From Microbacteriaceae bacterium (GTDB taxonomy: Bacteria > Actinomycetota > Actinomycetes > Actinomycetales > Microbacteriaceae), in the NCBI GenBank assembly GCA_003852775.1, contig RDDZ01000044.1, positions 1 to 41,918 on the forward strand: 41,918 bases of DNA, written 5' to 3'. A model generated the notes under the pieces. The model worked only from the letters and a program-made list of their open reading frames with translations. It had not been told where the DNA came from and searched no databases. Shown piece by piece: positions 15,637 to 23,673 of this stretch (positions are counted from its first letter, which is position 1; each line of letters opens with the position of its first letter). The position numbers and the translations under genes were made by a program.

Positions 15637-16782
15637 TCAGCGGGCGACGGTGCGGAACCCGAGGTTGCCGCTCGAGGAGTCGGGCGTGTTCTGGCTGCGC
15701 GCGCCGACCCGGTACCGGTTGCAGTAGGAGTCGTGGCAAAGGTAGGAGCCGCCGCGCATCACCCGGCCGAAGCCGACTCCGGGGCCGCGAGGGTCGAACT
15801 CGGGCGACTGCGCGTAATATCGCGGCGAGAACCAGTCGGCACACCATTCCCAGACGTTGCCAGCGACCCCGTAGAGGCCGAAGCCGTTCGGCGGGTAGTG
15901 GTGCACCGGATTGGTGGTCAGGTAGCCGTCGTCGAGTGTGTTCTCGGTGGGGAACACGCCCTGCCAGATGTTGCAGACGTGCTCGCCGCCTGGGGTCAAC
16001 TCGTCGCCCCACGCGTAGCGCCGGCCGGAAAGGCCGCCGCGTGCGGCGTACTCCCACTCCGCTTCGGTGGGCAGCCGCCGTCCGGCCCACTCGCAGTAGG
16101 CGAGGGCGTCGTTGTGTGAGACGTGCACGACCGGGTGGTCGGCGATCGCTTCCCAACTGCTGTGTGATCCGCCGGGGTGGGCCCAGTCGGCGTGGCGCAC
16201 TTCGATCCACCAGGGCGTGCCGTGGACGGGGCCGACGACATCGGCTTCGGCGGCGGCGACGGCGAGGTGGAAGACCGCGGAGGAGCCGAACCGCTCGGCC
16301 TCGGTGAGGTATCCGGTGTTGGCGACGAAGCGCGCGAACTGCTGGTTCGTCACCTGCGCGGCGTCGATGCGAAAGGCCTCGAGCCTGACCGGATGCACCG
16401 GGGTCTCACCGTCGCTGAAGTAGCCCTCGTCGTAGTGGTCGCCCATCATGAACTCACCGGCCGGGATCAGCACATCTTCGTGCATCGCCGCACCGCCGTG
16501 CAGCGGGCCGGCTGCTGCAGGGGCGACGTCCTGCCGACCGCTCAACGCTCCCGGCTGACAGCACCCTGGCGCCCCGGCCGCCTCCGAGTGGTCGTGGTGG
16601 TGCTCCTGATGGGCGTGGTGGTGGGGTCCATCGGGGGCACCGTGCTGGGCACCGTGTTGGTGATGTTCCTGCAGGTGATGTTCGTGCCGGGCGTCGTGGT
16701 CGCCCTGCTTGGGCTCGTGGTCGTGGTCGTGCTCGTGGTGGTGCAGCCCGCCGTCACGCCCACTGCTCTGCTGCGACTCCAC
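15637..16782 (-). CDS. Formylglycine-generating enzyme with His-rich N-terminal extension
   Basis: A 381-residue FGE (SUMF1 family), which oxidises the sulfatase active-site Cys to formylglycine using O2 and copper. Residues ~100-381 match bacterial FGEs throughout: IPAGEFMMGDHYDEGYFSDG, AERFGSSAVFHL, RLPTEAEWEYAARGGL, NIWQGVFPTENT and AGNVWEWCADWFSPRYY. The two copper-binding cysteines are Cys349 and Cys354 in RGGSYLCHDSYCNRYR, so this is a true FGE and not a non-catalytic relative. Residues 14-65 contain 22 histidines, mixed with Asp and Glu, followed by Cys74-Cys75; no signal peptide is visible. GTG 16782 is supported by GAGGAG just upstream. It is the last gene of the sulfatase cluster, whose product it must activate. 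Confidence 0.93.
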   Translation of the reverse strand: MESQQSSGRDGGLHHHEHDHDHEPKQGDHDARHEHHLQEHHQHGAQHGAPDGPHHHAHQEHHHDHSEAAGAPGCCQPGALSGRQDVAPAAAGPLHGGAAMHEDVLIPAGEFMMGDHYDEGYFSDGETPVHPVRLEAFRIDAAQVTNQQFARFVANTGYLTEAERFGSSAVFHLAVAAAEADVVGPVHGTPWWIEVRHADWAHPGGSHSSWEAIADHPVVHVSHNDALAYCEWAGRRLPTEAEWEYAARGGLSGRRYAWGDELTPGGEHVCNIWQGVFPTENTLDDGYLTTNPVHHYPPNGFGLYGVAGNVWEWCADWFSPRYYAQSPEFDPRGPGVGFGRVMRGGSYLCHDSYCNRYRVGARSQNTPDSSSGNLGFRTVAR

Positions 16783-16916
16783 CTCTGCTCCTCACTGACT
16801 GTCCTGCAAGCCTATGCTCCCGCAGCCCTTCACGCCGGCACGATCATCGCCCCGCCCGCGGTCGCGTGAGGGTCACCAGGCAGGCAGGCGTCCGGGCAGC
16901 GTGCTGGACGGGCCGG

Positions 16917-18353
16917 TCATGGCACGAGTGCGTCGCCGGGGCGGATGAACTGTGATGGGTGTGGTTCGTCGCCGAGGCGGCGCTGCTCTGCGAGCATGGC
17001 GGCCTCGAGATCGGCGCGGACTGCGGCATATGCCGGATCGTCGGCGACGTTGCGCAACTCATGAGGGTCTTCGACGAGGTCGTAGAGCTCCCACTCGCCC
17101 GGGTAGCGGAAGGCGCCGGTGCCGGGCAGGCCCATGCCGTCGTTGTAGTAAAAGATGAGCTTGTAGCGGTCGGTGCGGTAACCGTAATGCGCCGGAGCGT
17201 GGTGGAACACGTCGTCATGCTCCCAATACCGGTAGTACATCCCGGCAGCCGGCGGTGTCGGCTCGATGCCGGTCAGATCACGCCAGAACGATCGACCCTG
17301 CATGCGCTCGTGCGGCTCGACACCGGCTGCCTCCAGGATGGTCTGCGCGAAGTCAACGTTCGTTACGATGCCGTCGTGGACTCGCCCGCCTGGGATCGCA
17401 GCCGGGTACGACAACAGCATCGGCATTCGCAGAGACTCCTCGAACATGAAGCGTTTGTCGAACCAGCCGTGCTCGCCCAGGAAGAACCCTTGATCGGAGG
17501 CATAGATCAGCATGGTGTCGTCGAAGTCGCCTCGTTCGCGTAGCCAGTCGGTCACCCGGCCCACGTTCTCGTCGACCGCGGCCACGCAGCGCAGATAGTC
17601 CTCCATGTAGCGCTGATACTTCCAGAGCGCCAACTGTTCATAGTCGAGCCCGGCCGGGGGCTGCACCTTGAGGTCTTCGATATTCAGGTTCTCGGCCAAC
17701 CGCATCAGCGCACGCCGCACCGATGCGGAACGGGTGGCGTAGTCGTCGTCGAACGTGTCGGGCACCGGGATCGAGTCGGTGTAGAGCTGCGCGTGGCGGG
17801 GATGAGGCTCCCATGGCCGGTGCGGGGCCTTGTGATAGATCAGCACGCACCACGGATCGTCGCCGTCGAGCGAGTCGACCCAGCGCAACGCCAGGTCGGT
17901 GATCACATCGGTGGCGTAGCCCTCGACCACTCGCAACCCGTCCTCGGAGAGCAGCCGCGGGTTCCAGTACTCGCCCTGTTCGATGATGACGTCCCAGTAG
18001 TCGAAGTTCTGGGGGTCGTGGCCTTCACCGTCGCCCATGTGCCACTTGCCGATCATCGCTGTGCGGTAGCCGGCTTCGCGCAGCAGGGACGGGAAGGTTG
18101 GCTGGCTGGCATCGATCGGGGTGACCAGCGTGGTCACTCCGTTGACGTGGCTGTAGGTGCCGGTGAGGATCGAGGCTCGGCTTGGCGAGCACAGCGCGTT
18201 GGTGGCGAAGCAGTTGTCGAACCGCCAGCCGAGCTGGCCGATCTCGTCGATGCGCGGCGTCGTGTTGATCACCGAGCCGTAGGCGCCGATGGCCTGTGCG
18301 GCGTGGTCGTCGGTGAGGATCATCACGATGTTGGGGCGACGGATGCCGCTCAT
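16917..18353 (-). CDS. Type I (formylglycine) sulfatase
   Basis: A 478-residue sulfatase of the alkaline-phosphatase superfamily. The metal-site residues appear in NIVMILTDDHAAQ (Asp15, Asp16). The formylglycine motif is CSPSRASILTG with Cys55 as the residue converted by FGE; other landmarks are GKWHMGD, YHKAPHRPW and SDQGFFLGEHGWFDKR. The C-terminal HYGYRTDRYKLIFYYNDG and WELYDLVEDPHELRN recall carbohydrate sulfatases such as GlcNAc-6-sulfatase-like enzymes, but the substrate is not settled. There is no signal peptide, so it should act in the cytoplasm on imported substrate. ATG 18353 overlaps the oxidoreductase stop (ATGA). Confidence 0.92.
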   Translation of the reverse strand: MSGIRRPNIVMILTDDHAAQAIGAYGSVINTTPRIDEIGQLGWRFDNCFATNALCSPSRASILTGTYSHVNGVTTLVTPIDASQPTFPSLLREAGYRTAMIGKWHMGDGEGHDPQNFDYWDVIIEQGEYWNPRLLSEDGLRVVEGYATDVITDLALRWVDSLDGDDPWCVLIYHKAPHRPWEPHPRHAQLYTDSIPVPDTFDDDYATRSASVRRALMRLAENLNIEDLKVQPPAGLDYEQLALWKYQRYMEDYLRCVAAVDENVGRVTDWLRERGDFDDTMLIYASDQGFFLGEHGWFDKRFMFEESLRMPMLLSYPAAIPGGRVHDGIVTNVDFAQTILEAAGVEPHERMQGRSFWRDLTGIEPTPPAAGMYYRYWEHDDVFHHAPAHYGYRTDRYKLIFYYNDGMGLPGTGAFRYPGEWELYDLVEDPHELRNVADDPAYAAVRADLEAAMLAEQRRLGDEPHPSQFIRPGDALVP

Positions 18354-19459
18354 GCTTTCTGCTCCTTGATCCGTTCCTGTTCCTGGCGCGGAGGGATCTG
18401 GCTGATTGCCGACAGGTCGATGGGGGCCCAAGTGCCGCGTTCGATTGCCTGGTAGACGGCATCGATGACGGCGTTGTCGATGTAACCGTCGACGAACGTC
18501 TGCCTCGGGGTGGCACCGTGGCGGAAGCACTCGATGAAGTGCGCCATCTCGGCGTGGTAGCCGTAGGTCCATGCCTCATCGGGCACAGGGGTGATCCAGC
18601 CGGTTGCGTTGCCAGCCTTCTCCATCACATATCCGGCGGAGGAGCCGGCGTAGGCGTGGATGCCGGTGGAGCCAGTCTCGTCGGTGGCGATCCAGCCGCG
18701 TGTGCCGTGGATCTCGTTGCGCACGTCCAGCCCGGCCACATGGTTCCAGCCGACCTCGATCTGCGCGACGCGTTGGTTCGCGAACCGCACTATCGCGGTG
18801 GCGGTGTCTTCGGTCGAGACGTCTTGCCGGGCGAGCCGGTCGCCCCAGGCGAGTACTTCGACGGGGGCGTGCTCGTAGCCGATGAACCAGCGCCCGATCG
18901 CCACGCAATGGCACCCGAGGGTGCGCAATGGCCCGCCACCTGAGCGCGCTGCGTCTTTGGCGTGTTCGTGTGGGTGACCGTGCGCCTCTCTGGAGCGCAC
19001 CGTGAGCACCTCGCCGATGGCGCCGGAGTCCGTCAGCTCTTTGGCGCTGACCAGAGCGGGAGCGAACACCTCCGTCTCGGCGTATGCGTGCCATACGCCG
19101 ACCTCGGTGACTAGGCGCAGGCATTCCGCCGCTTCTGCGGCATTGCGACCCAGCGGCTTGGTGCAGATAACGGCTTTGCCTGCAGCCACGACGTCTGCCA
19201 CGGCTTGGACGTGTAGGTCTTGCGGGAGCGCGATGACGACGAGATCGACGTCATCGCGCTCCGCCAGGGTCCGAGCGTTGTCGACGACGGTGGGGATGTC
19301 GAACCGCTTCGCGACCTCGCGCGCCTTCTCTGGCGAGCGGGCGGCCAATGCGGTGACCTCCTGGAACCGGACGTGTTGCAGTGCTCGGAGGTAGAGGTCG
19401 GCCACGAAGCCGGCGCCGACGATGCCGATTCGCACCGGCGTTCTTGACCGACTCGTCAT
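18350..19459 (-). CDS. Gfo/Idh/MocA-family oxidoreductase
   Basis: A 369-residue NAD(P)-dependent dehydrogenase of the glucose-fructose oxidoreductase family. The Rossmann start is RIGIVGAGFVADLYLRAL. The family's EKP motif appears as CTKPLGRNAAEA, with Thr in place of Glu. The substrate-side HAYAETEVFAPAL and GGGPLRTLGCHCVAIGRWFIG follow, with the latter carrying catalytic-type His residues. Members oxidise or epimerise sugars, inositols and sugar acids. It sits between the transporter and the sulfatase with four-base overlaps on both sides, so it probably acts on the carbon skeleton of the imported sulfate ester. Confidence 0.88.
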   Translation of the reverse strand: MTSRSRTPVRIGIVGAGFVADLYLRALQHVRFQEVTALAARSPEKAREVAKRFDIPTVVDNARTLAERDDVDLVVIALPQDLHVQAVADVVAAGKAVICTKPLGRNAAEAAECLRLVTEVGVWHAYAETEVFAPALVSAKELTDSGAIGEVLTVRSREAHGHPHEHAKDAARSGGGPLRTLGCHCVAIGRWFIGYEHAPVEVLAWGDRLARQDVSTEDTATAIVRFANQRVAQIEVGWNHVAGLDVRNEIHGTRGWIATDETGSTGIHAYAGSSAGYVMEKAGNATGWITPVPDEAWTYGYHAEMAHFIECFRHGATPRQTFVDGYIDNAVIDAVYQAIERGTWAPIDLSAISQIPPRQEQERIKEQKA

Positions 19460-20472
19460 CGGAGCGCTTCCATGGCCTTGGCGTAGAGCTCGGTGTTGAC
19501 GAACTCGGTGGCCGCGACCTTCGACTCGAGACGACCGAGCTTGACGAAGAGGTCTTCGAGCGCTTCGAACCGCTGTGCTGTCAGACCGCTCTCGTTGTCA
19601 GCCAGGATCTCCTCCGAGGTGTACCACTTGAGGTTGTCGGCCTGGCCTTGCAGCTGGTCTTCGGGGGTTCCGGACTCTGCGGAGGCAAGACGCACCGTCT
19701 CTGCGACGTTCTCGGTGCGGTAGTCATTGACCTGGATCCAGACTTCGAGGAAGCGTGCCACGGCATCGGGCTTGTCAGCGACTGCGGCGTTGGAGGCGAT
19801 CCACGCGCCGACGAACTCGGTCTCCGGGAAGTCGCGGTTGTTGGCGATCACAACCGCGTCAGGCACGCTCTGCATGATCTGGTCGCTGAGCGGTGAGAAG
19901 ATCGCCGCGACGTCGATCTGGCCGGCGACGAAGGCGGAGACCACGCTGGGCGGGTCGAGCGGCACACGCTCGATGTCGTCCTCCGTCAGCCCTGCCGCGT
20001 CGAGCGCGAGCGACAGGATCATCTCTCCGGAGCCGCCGTCGGGCACGCCCACGCGCAGGCCTTTCAGATCTGACGGCGAGGTCGCCCCTGAGCTTGGCGA
20101 GGCGATGAGCGAGTCTCCGTAGGTGGACTCGTTCGGGGCGATGATGACTGCCTGGCCGGAAGCGGGCATCCAGGTGGCGCCGCCGCCGATGTAGCCGATG
20201 TCGAGCGAGCCGTTCGCCATCGCCTGAATCTGGGTGGGCCCGTTGGTGAACGGGATCAGGTTCACGTCGATGCCGGCTTCATCCCAGAGGTCGAGCTCGT
20301 TGGCGACCGCGATGACGCCGACGCCGTTGATGCTGGTGTCGATGTAGCCGACGTTGAGGGAGACCCGTTCGCGACCGTCTTCGTTCGATTCCGTCTCGGC
20401 GGAGCAGCCGGCCAGCAGCACGGCGGCACCGGCGGTGAGCACCGTGAGGGATGTGATGAGGTTGCGTTGCAT
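19456..20472 (-). CDS. ABC transporter substrate-binding lipoprotein (NrtA/SsuA/TauA type)
   Basis: A 338-residue periplasmic-binding-type lipoprotein. Residues 1-22 are a signal peptide and Cys23 is the lipid-anchored residue (lipobox LLAGC). The mature part reads LNVGYIDTSINGVGVIAVANELDLWDEAGIDVNL, IQAMANGSLDIGYIGGGATW and LKGLRVGVPDGGSGEMIL, as in the SBP class that feeds nitrate, alkanesulfonate, taurine and sulfate-ester transporters. With a sulfatase in the same operon, an organosulfate is the most likely ligand, by analogy with the AtsR transporter of Pseudomonas. AAAGG lies upstream of ATG 20472. Confidence 0.88.
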   Translation of the reverse strand: MQRNLITSLTVLTAGAAVLLAGCSAETESNEDGRERVSLNVGYIDTSINGVGVIAVANELDLWDEAGIDVNLIPFTNGPTQIQAMANGSLDIGYIGGGATWMPASGQAVIIAPNESTYGDSLIASPSSGATSPSDLKGLRVGVPDGGSGEMILSLALDAAGLTEDDIERVPLDPPSVVSAFVAGQIDVAAIFSPLSDQIMQSVPDAVVIANNRDFPETEFVGAWIASNAAVADKPDAVARFLEVWIQVNDYRTENVAETVRLASAESGTPEDQLQGQADNLKWYTSEEILADNESGLTAQRFEALEDLFVKLGRLESKVAATEFVNTELYAKAMEALR

Positions 20473-20497
20473 GGCTTCGTTGCCTTTCTGTGTGGGA

Positions 20498-21259
20498 TCA
20501 GTCGCGATGGTGCACTCCGCGCCAGACGCGGGCGCGAAGTTCGGCGAACTCCGGCGACAGACGGAGTTCTTCGTTTCGGGGATACGGCAGGGTCACGTCG
20601 ATGATCTCTTTGATGCGGCCAGGGCGTGCGCTCATCACGACCACGCGGTTGGCGAGGTAGACGGCCTCGTCGACGTCGTGGGTGATGAAGAGGACGGTGC
20701 GCTTGTCGCGGCTCCAGGTCTCGAGCAGGTCTTCCTGCATCTGCACGCGGGTCAGTGCGTCGAGTGCGCCGAAGGGCTCGTCCATGAGCAGCAGCGAGGG
20801 GTTGACCGCGTATGCCCGAGCGATCGCGCAGCGCTGTTTCATGCCTCCGGAGAGTTCTTTCGGCAGGGCGTTGGCAAAGTCTTTCAGCCCCACGAGCTCG
20901 AGGTAGTGCCGTGCCTTCTGTGCCCGATCGCGTTTGGAGAGGCCCTGCAACCGGAGCCCGAACTCGACGTTCTCCTGAGCGGTGAGCCAGGGGAAGAGGG
21001 CGTACTGCTGGAAGATCACGCCGCGGTCCGGTCCGGGACCGGTGACGACCTCGTCGCGCACGAGCACGCTTCCTGAGGTCGGCGTGATCAGCCCGGCGAC
21101 GAGGTTCAGCATGGTGCTCTTGCCGCAACCGCTGGGGCCGACGAGCGTGATGAATTCGCCTTCCTCGACGTCAAGGCTCACGCGGTCGAGGCTCACGGTG
21201 GTGCCTCGACTGGTTTGGTAGATCTTGCTCGCTTCCTGCACGCTGATCAACGCGGTCAT
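20498..21259 (-). CDS. ABC transporter ATPase (SsuB/TauB type)
   Basis: A 253-residue ATPase with all motifs: Walker [11 protein letters not shown]-loop [15 protein letters not shown], signature [16 protein letters not shown], Walker [13 protein letters not shown] and the switch His in [14 protein letters not shown]. The set is characteristic of the nitrate/sulfonate/taurine group. ATG 21259 overlaps the permease stop (ATGA). It powers import of the ligand delivered by the downstream lipoprotein. The longer open frame upstream of this ATG is a shadow of the permease gene. Confidence 0.94.
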   Translation of the reverse strand: MTALISVQEASKIYQTSRGTTVSLDRVSLDVEEGEFITLVGPSGCGKSTMLNLVAGLITPTSGSVLVRDEVVTGPGPDRGVIFQQYALFPWLTAQENVEFGLRLQGLSKRDRAQKARHYLELVGLKDFANALPKELSGGMKQRCAIARAYAVNPSLLLMDEPFGALDALTRVQMQEDLLETWSRDKRTVLFITHDVDEAVYLANRVVVMSARPGRIKEIIDVTLPYPRNEELRLSPEFAELRARVWRGVHHRD

Positions 21260-22077
21260 GCCCGTACCTCCTGCCAAGCGGTGAGTCGTCGTTCGACGAG
21301 CAGCAGTAGACGATCCATGGCGAATCCCAGAATCCCGATCATCAGGATGCCGACCATGATCGTCTCGGTGTCGAGGAACTGGGATGCGGCCTGCATCATG
21401 CGGCCGAGTCCGGATGGGGCGGCGACCAGCTCGGAGGCCACGAGGGTGGCCCAGGCGGACCCGAGGGCGGTGCGCATGCCGACGAAGATGAACGGCGTCG
21501 AGGCAGGCACGACCACGCGCGCGAAGATTGTGAGGTCTTTCGCGCCGAGCACGCGTGCCGCGTTGATCAGTGTCACATCGACGTTCTTGACGCCTTGGAA
21601 GGTCGCGATGACGCAGGAGAGGAAGGACGCGAGGAAGATCACGAAGATCCGCGCGTTCTCCCCGATGCCGAGGATCACGATCACCAGCGGGATCAACGCC
21701 AGCGGGGGCACGGTGCGGAAGAACTGGATCCAGGGCTCGACCAGGCCTCGCACCAGCCAGTACCAGCCCATCAGGAATCCGGCGGGAACGGCCAGGGCGA
21801 CGCCGAGGCCGAACCCGACCAGTACACGGAGCAGGCTTGCCGAGGTGTGCTCCCACAGGGTGCCGTCCAGGATCGACTCCCAGCCGCTGACGACGACGGA
21901 CAGCGGCGAGGGGATCAGCGGGTTGTCGGCGATCATGCCGGCCACCGCCCACAGCCCGATGCCGATGACGAAGGTCGCGATGTAGAGCGGCACGAGGCTT
22001 CGGGTGCCTTGCCGGGATCGGCTGCCCTTGCTGGCGGCAGCGTCGGTGGCGGGCGCCTCGAGGCTCGCGGCGCTCAC
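21256..22077 (-). CDS. ABC transporter permease (SsuC/TauC type)
   Basis: A 273-residue permease of the BPD transport family with about six membrane helices. The cytoplasmic coupling motif region reads [34 protein letters not shown], the EAA-type loop of the nitrate/sulfonate/taurine group; [19 protein letters not shown] is also typical. I place the start at GTG 22077, because the alternative ATG at 22197 lies upstream of the likely transcription start of the operator-controlled promoter and its extra 40 residues are not family-like. No good Shine-Dalgarno precedes GTG 22077; a short upstream frame whose TGA overlaps it may couple translation. Confidence 0.82.
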   Translation of the reverse strand: MSAASLEAPATDAAASKGSRSRQGTRSLVPLYIATFVIGIGLWAVAGMIADNPLIPSPLSVVVSGWESILDGTLWEHTSASLLRVLVGFGLGVALAVPAGFLMGWYWLVRGLVEPWIQFFRTVPPLALIPLVIVILGIGENARIFVIFLASFLSCVIATFQGVKNVDVTLINAARVLGAKDLTIFARVVVPASTPFIFVGMRTALGSAWATLVASELVAAPSGLGRMMQAASQFLDTETIMVGILMIGILGFAMDRLLLLVERRLTAWQEVRA

Positions 22078-22118
22078 CGGAGGGGGCTTTCTGGGGGATG
22101 TGTGGCTGTGTTGTGCAT
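22074..22118 (-). CDS. Possible 14-codon leader frame
   Basis: An ATG at 22118 opens a 14-codon frame ([14 protein letters not shown]) whose TGA overlaps the GTG of the permease. A GAGG lies ten bases upstream of the ATG, a slightly long spacing. Ribosomes ending here could restart on the permease gene, which has no clear ribosome site of its own. This is a suggestion from geometry only; no peptide function is evident. Confidence 0.25.
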   Translation of the reverse strand: MHNTATHPPESPLR

Positions 22119-22169
22119 CGTTGCGGGACCTCGCTCTCGCCGTCGAGACTGGCGCTCCTCCGAGTCGCC

Positions 22170-22194
22170 TTATTTGCGCCACTTGCGAAAATAA
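22170..22194. promoter_or_regulatory. ROK-type operator
   Basis: An almost perfect palindrome, TTATTTGCG-N7-CGAAAATAA (one mismatch), of the TTATTT...AAATAA form known for NagC/Mlc/XylR (ROK) repressors. It sits in the gap after the ROK gene and overlaps the -10 of the transporter-sulfatase promoter, so repressor binding would exclude polymerase. Confidence 0.75.
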
Positions 22195-22216
22195 CATACG
22201 CAGTGAAGCGGGTCAA
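22188..22216 (-). promoter_or_regulatory. Promoter of the transporter-sulfatase operon
   Basis: On the minus strand TTGACC (22211-22216) and TATTTT (22188-22193) are separated by exactly 17 bases, a near-consensus sigma-70-type promoter. The -10 lies inside the ROK operator. Transcription would start near 22181 and give an untranslated leader of about 60-100 bases, unlike the leaderless genes of the backbone. Confidence 0.7.
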
Positions 22217-22327
22217 GCAGGCGCATGGGCTTTCCAAGCCGGCGCCGACGCTGTCGGGTGCGTGCCGCAGTCGCGTCGAAGCGTCGCAGCCGACACCGGT
22301 ACACCTCCCACAGTGCCCGCTGCGTTG

Positions 22328-23503
22328 TCAGACGTAGAAGTACTCGCGGAGTGCGACGGTGCCGCCGCCGATCACCCCGGCGTCAAGGCCGAGCGACGAA
22401 CGCTGGATCTGCATCGAAGAGCGCACCAGAGGAAACACGCTCTGCCGGGTCGTCTCCGTGATCCGGGTGAAGAAGTCGTCGGGGAGATCTCCGAGCGCTC
22501 CCCCGAGCAGGATCAGATCAGGATTGAGCAGGTTGACCACGGTCGCCAGCGCCATCGATGTGTGCTGGATGATCTCGGCGACCGCATCGGCGACGTCACT
22601 GCGCTGTTGCGCAACCTCCCAGAGCAGCGGTAGCGGTGCGTTCGTCTGCTGCAGGCCGAGACGTTGCAGGGTCGAGGCGAGCGCCGGAGCGGAGACCAGC
22701 GTTTCCAGGCATCCGCGACTGCCGCACACGCAGGGCAGGCCGTCGTCGACGACGGGAAGGTGCCCGAGCTCGATGGCGCCATGTACCCCGGCTCCGAAGG
22801 TGCGACCGTCAAGCACGAGACTGGCGCCCAAGCCGGTCCGGAGATAGACGAAGGCGACGCTGGCGAGTCCTCGGGCGACCCCGAAGGTGGCCTCGGCGAG
22901 CGCCATCGAGCCGACGTTATGCACGACGGTCACCGGCAGATCGATGATCGGTTCCAGCAGCTCGGCCAGCGGCACGTCACGCCAGTGCAGGTTCACCGGC
23001 ATCAGCAGGAGGCGGCCGTTGGCATCCACCGGGCCCGGGGCGGCGACGCCGACACCGAGCACCGCTTCGTGCTCGACCCCCGTGGTCTCGAGCAGATCAA
23101 GGATGGTCTCCCCGGTAAGCCTGATCACCGCGGTGGGGGAGGTGGTGGCGGCGTCGTACTCGAACTGGACCGCCTGCCTCACCCGGCCGAGCAGATCGAC
23201 AACCCCGACGCGTACGAAACCGACGCCGAGTTGCACGCCGATCACCGAGAACGCATCAGAACGGATCGACAGTGCTGTGGCGGGCCTGCCCGGGCCGCGC
23301 TGTTCGAGGGTCGCTCCCTCCACCACGATGCCCTCGTCAGCAAGCTGGTTCACGGTTCGCGTGATGGAGGTCGGGGAGAGTCCGGTGCTGCGCGCCAGCC
23401 TGATCCGGGAGAGGGGTCCGTGGTCACGCAGCAGCGTCAACACCTGTGCCCGCACGCTCAGGCCCTCATCGAGCCGAGGTGCGAACTGTGCTTCGGTACT
23501 CAC
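22328..23503 (-). CDS. ROK-family transcriptional regulator
   Basis: A 391-residue repressor with an N-terminal winged helix (VRAQVLTLLRDHGPLSRIRLARSTGLSPTSITRTVNQL split by family consensus) and a C-terminal sugar-kinase-like sensor. The ROK zinc motif is present as GHLPVV followed by CVCGSRGCLE. The kinase-fold phosphate loops read GVQLGVGFVRVGVVDLLG and LGVGVAAPGPVD. ROK regulators usually sense sugars or sugar phosphates, which suggests that the inducer is the sugar part of the sulfate ester. It lies upstream of, and in the same direction as, the transporter genes but is separated from them by its operator and a second promoter. The start is GTG 23503. Confidence 0.88.
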   Translation of the reverse strand: MSTEAQFAPRLDEGLSVRAQVLTLLRDHGPLSRIRLARSTGLSPTSITRTVNQLADEGIVVEGATLEQRGPGRPATALSIRSDAFSVIGVQLGVGFVRVGVVDLLGRVRQAVQFEYDAATTSPTAVIRLTGETILDLLETTGVEHEAVLGVGVAAPGPVDANGRLLLMPVNLHWRDVPLAELLEPIIDLPVTVVHNVGSMALAEATFGVARGLASVAFVYLRTGLGASLVLDGRTFGAGVHGAIELGHLPVVDDGLPCVCGSRGCLETLVSAPALASTLQRLGLQQTNAPLPLLWEVAQQRSDVADAVAEIIQHTSMALATVVNLLNPDLILLGGALGDLPDDFFTRITETTRQSVFPLVRSSMQIQRSSLGLDAGVIGGGTVALREYFYV

Positions 23504-23593
23504 CCTTCGCTTCTTTCGTCTCGTGCTGTGCGCCGTCGCTCGTCACTCGTTTGTGCTGCCGCCCGCTGCGTCCAGGTTTCACTGTACGCAGAA

Positions 23594-23618
23594 TTACTCC
23601 AAGGCTGGAAGAAATAAT
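23594..23618. promoter_or_regulatory. Possible second ROK operator upstream of the regulator
   Basis: An imperfect inverted repeat, TTACTCCA-AGGC-TGGAAGAA, is followed by AAATAA-type bases (GAAATAAT). It lies about 90 bases upstream of the ROK start, where an autoregulatory site would be expected. The match to the main operator is weak. Confidence 0.3.
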
Positions 23619-23673
23619 AGATGCCGCGTCGTCGCGCCTGCCGAGCGGGCGGTTGGGTGCCTGACCGTTCAGC

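Noticed and set aside
16558-16566. CCQP near FGE residues 74-77 as a sulfatase-type CxPxR substrate motif for self-modification
   Set aside because: The sequence continues G-A-L, with no Arg at the required position, so it does not fit CxPxR.
16177-16869. Plus-strand frame with a long Val/Leu-rich, membrane-like stretch
   Set aside because: It is the complement of the histidine codons of the FGE extension (CAC/CAT read as GTG/ATG). The minus-strand frame has the RBS and the conserved FGE domain.
22078-22197. Longer permease start at ATG 22197
   Set aside because: This ATG overlaps the operator/-10 region and lies upstream of the predicted transcript start; the added residues look like translated leader.
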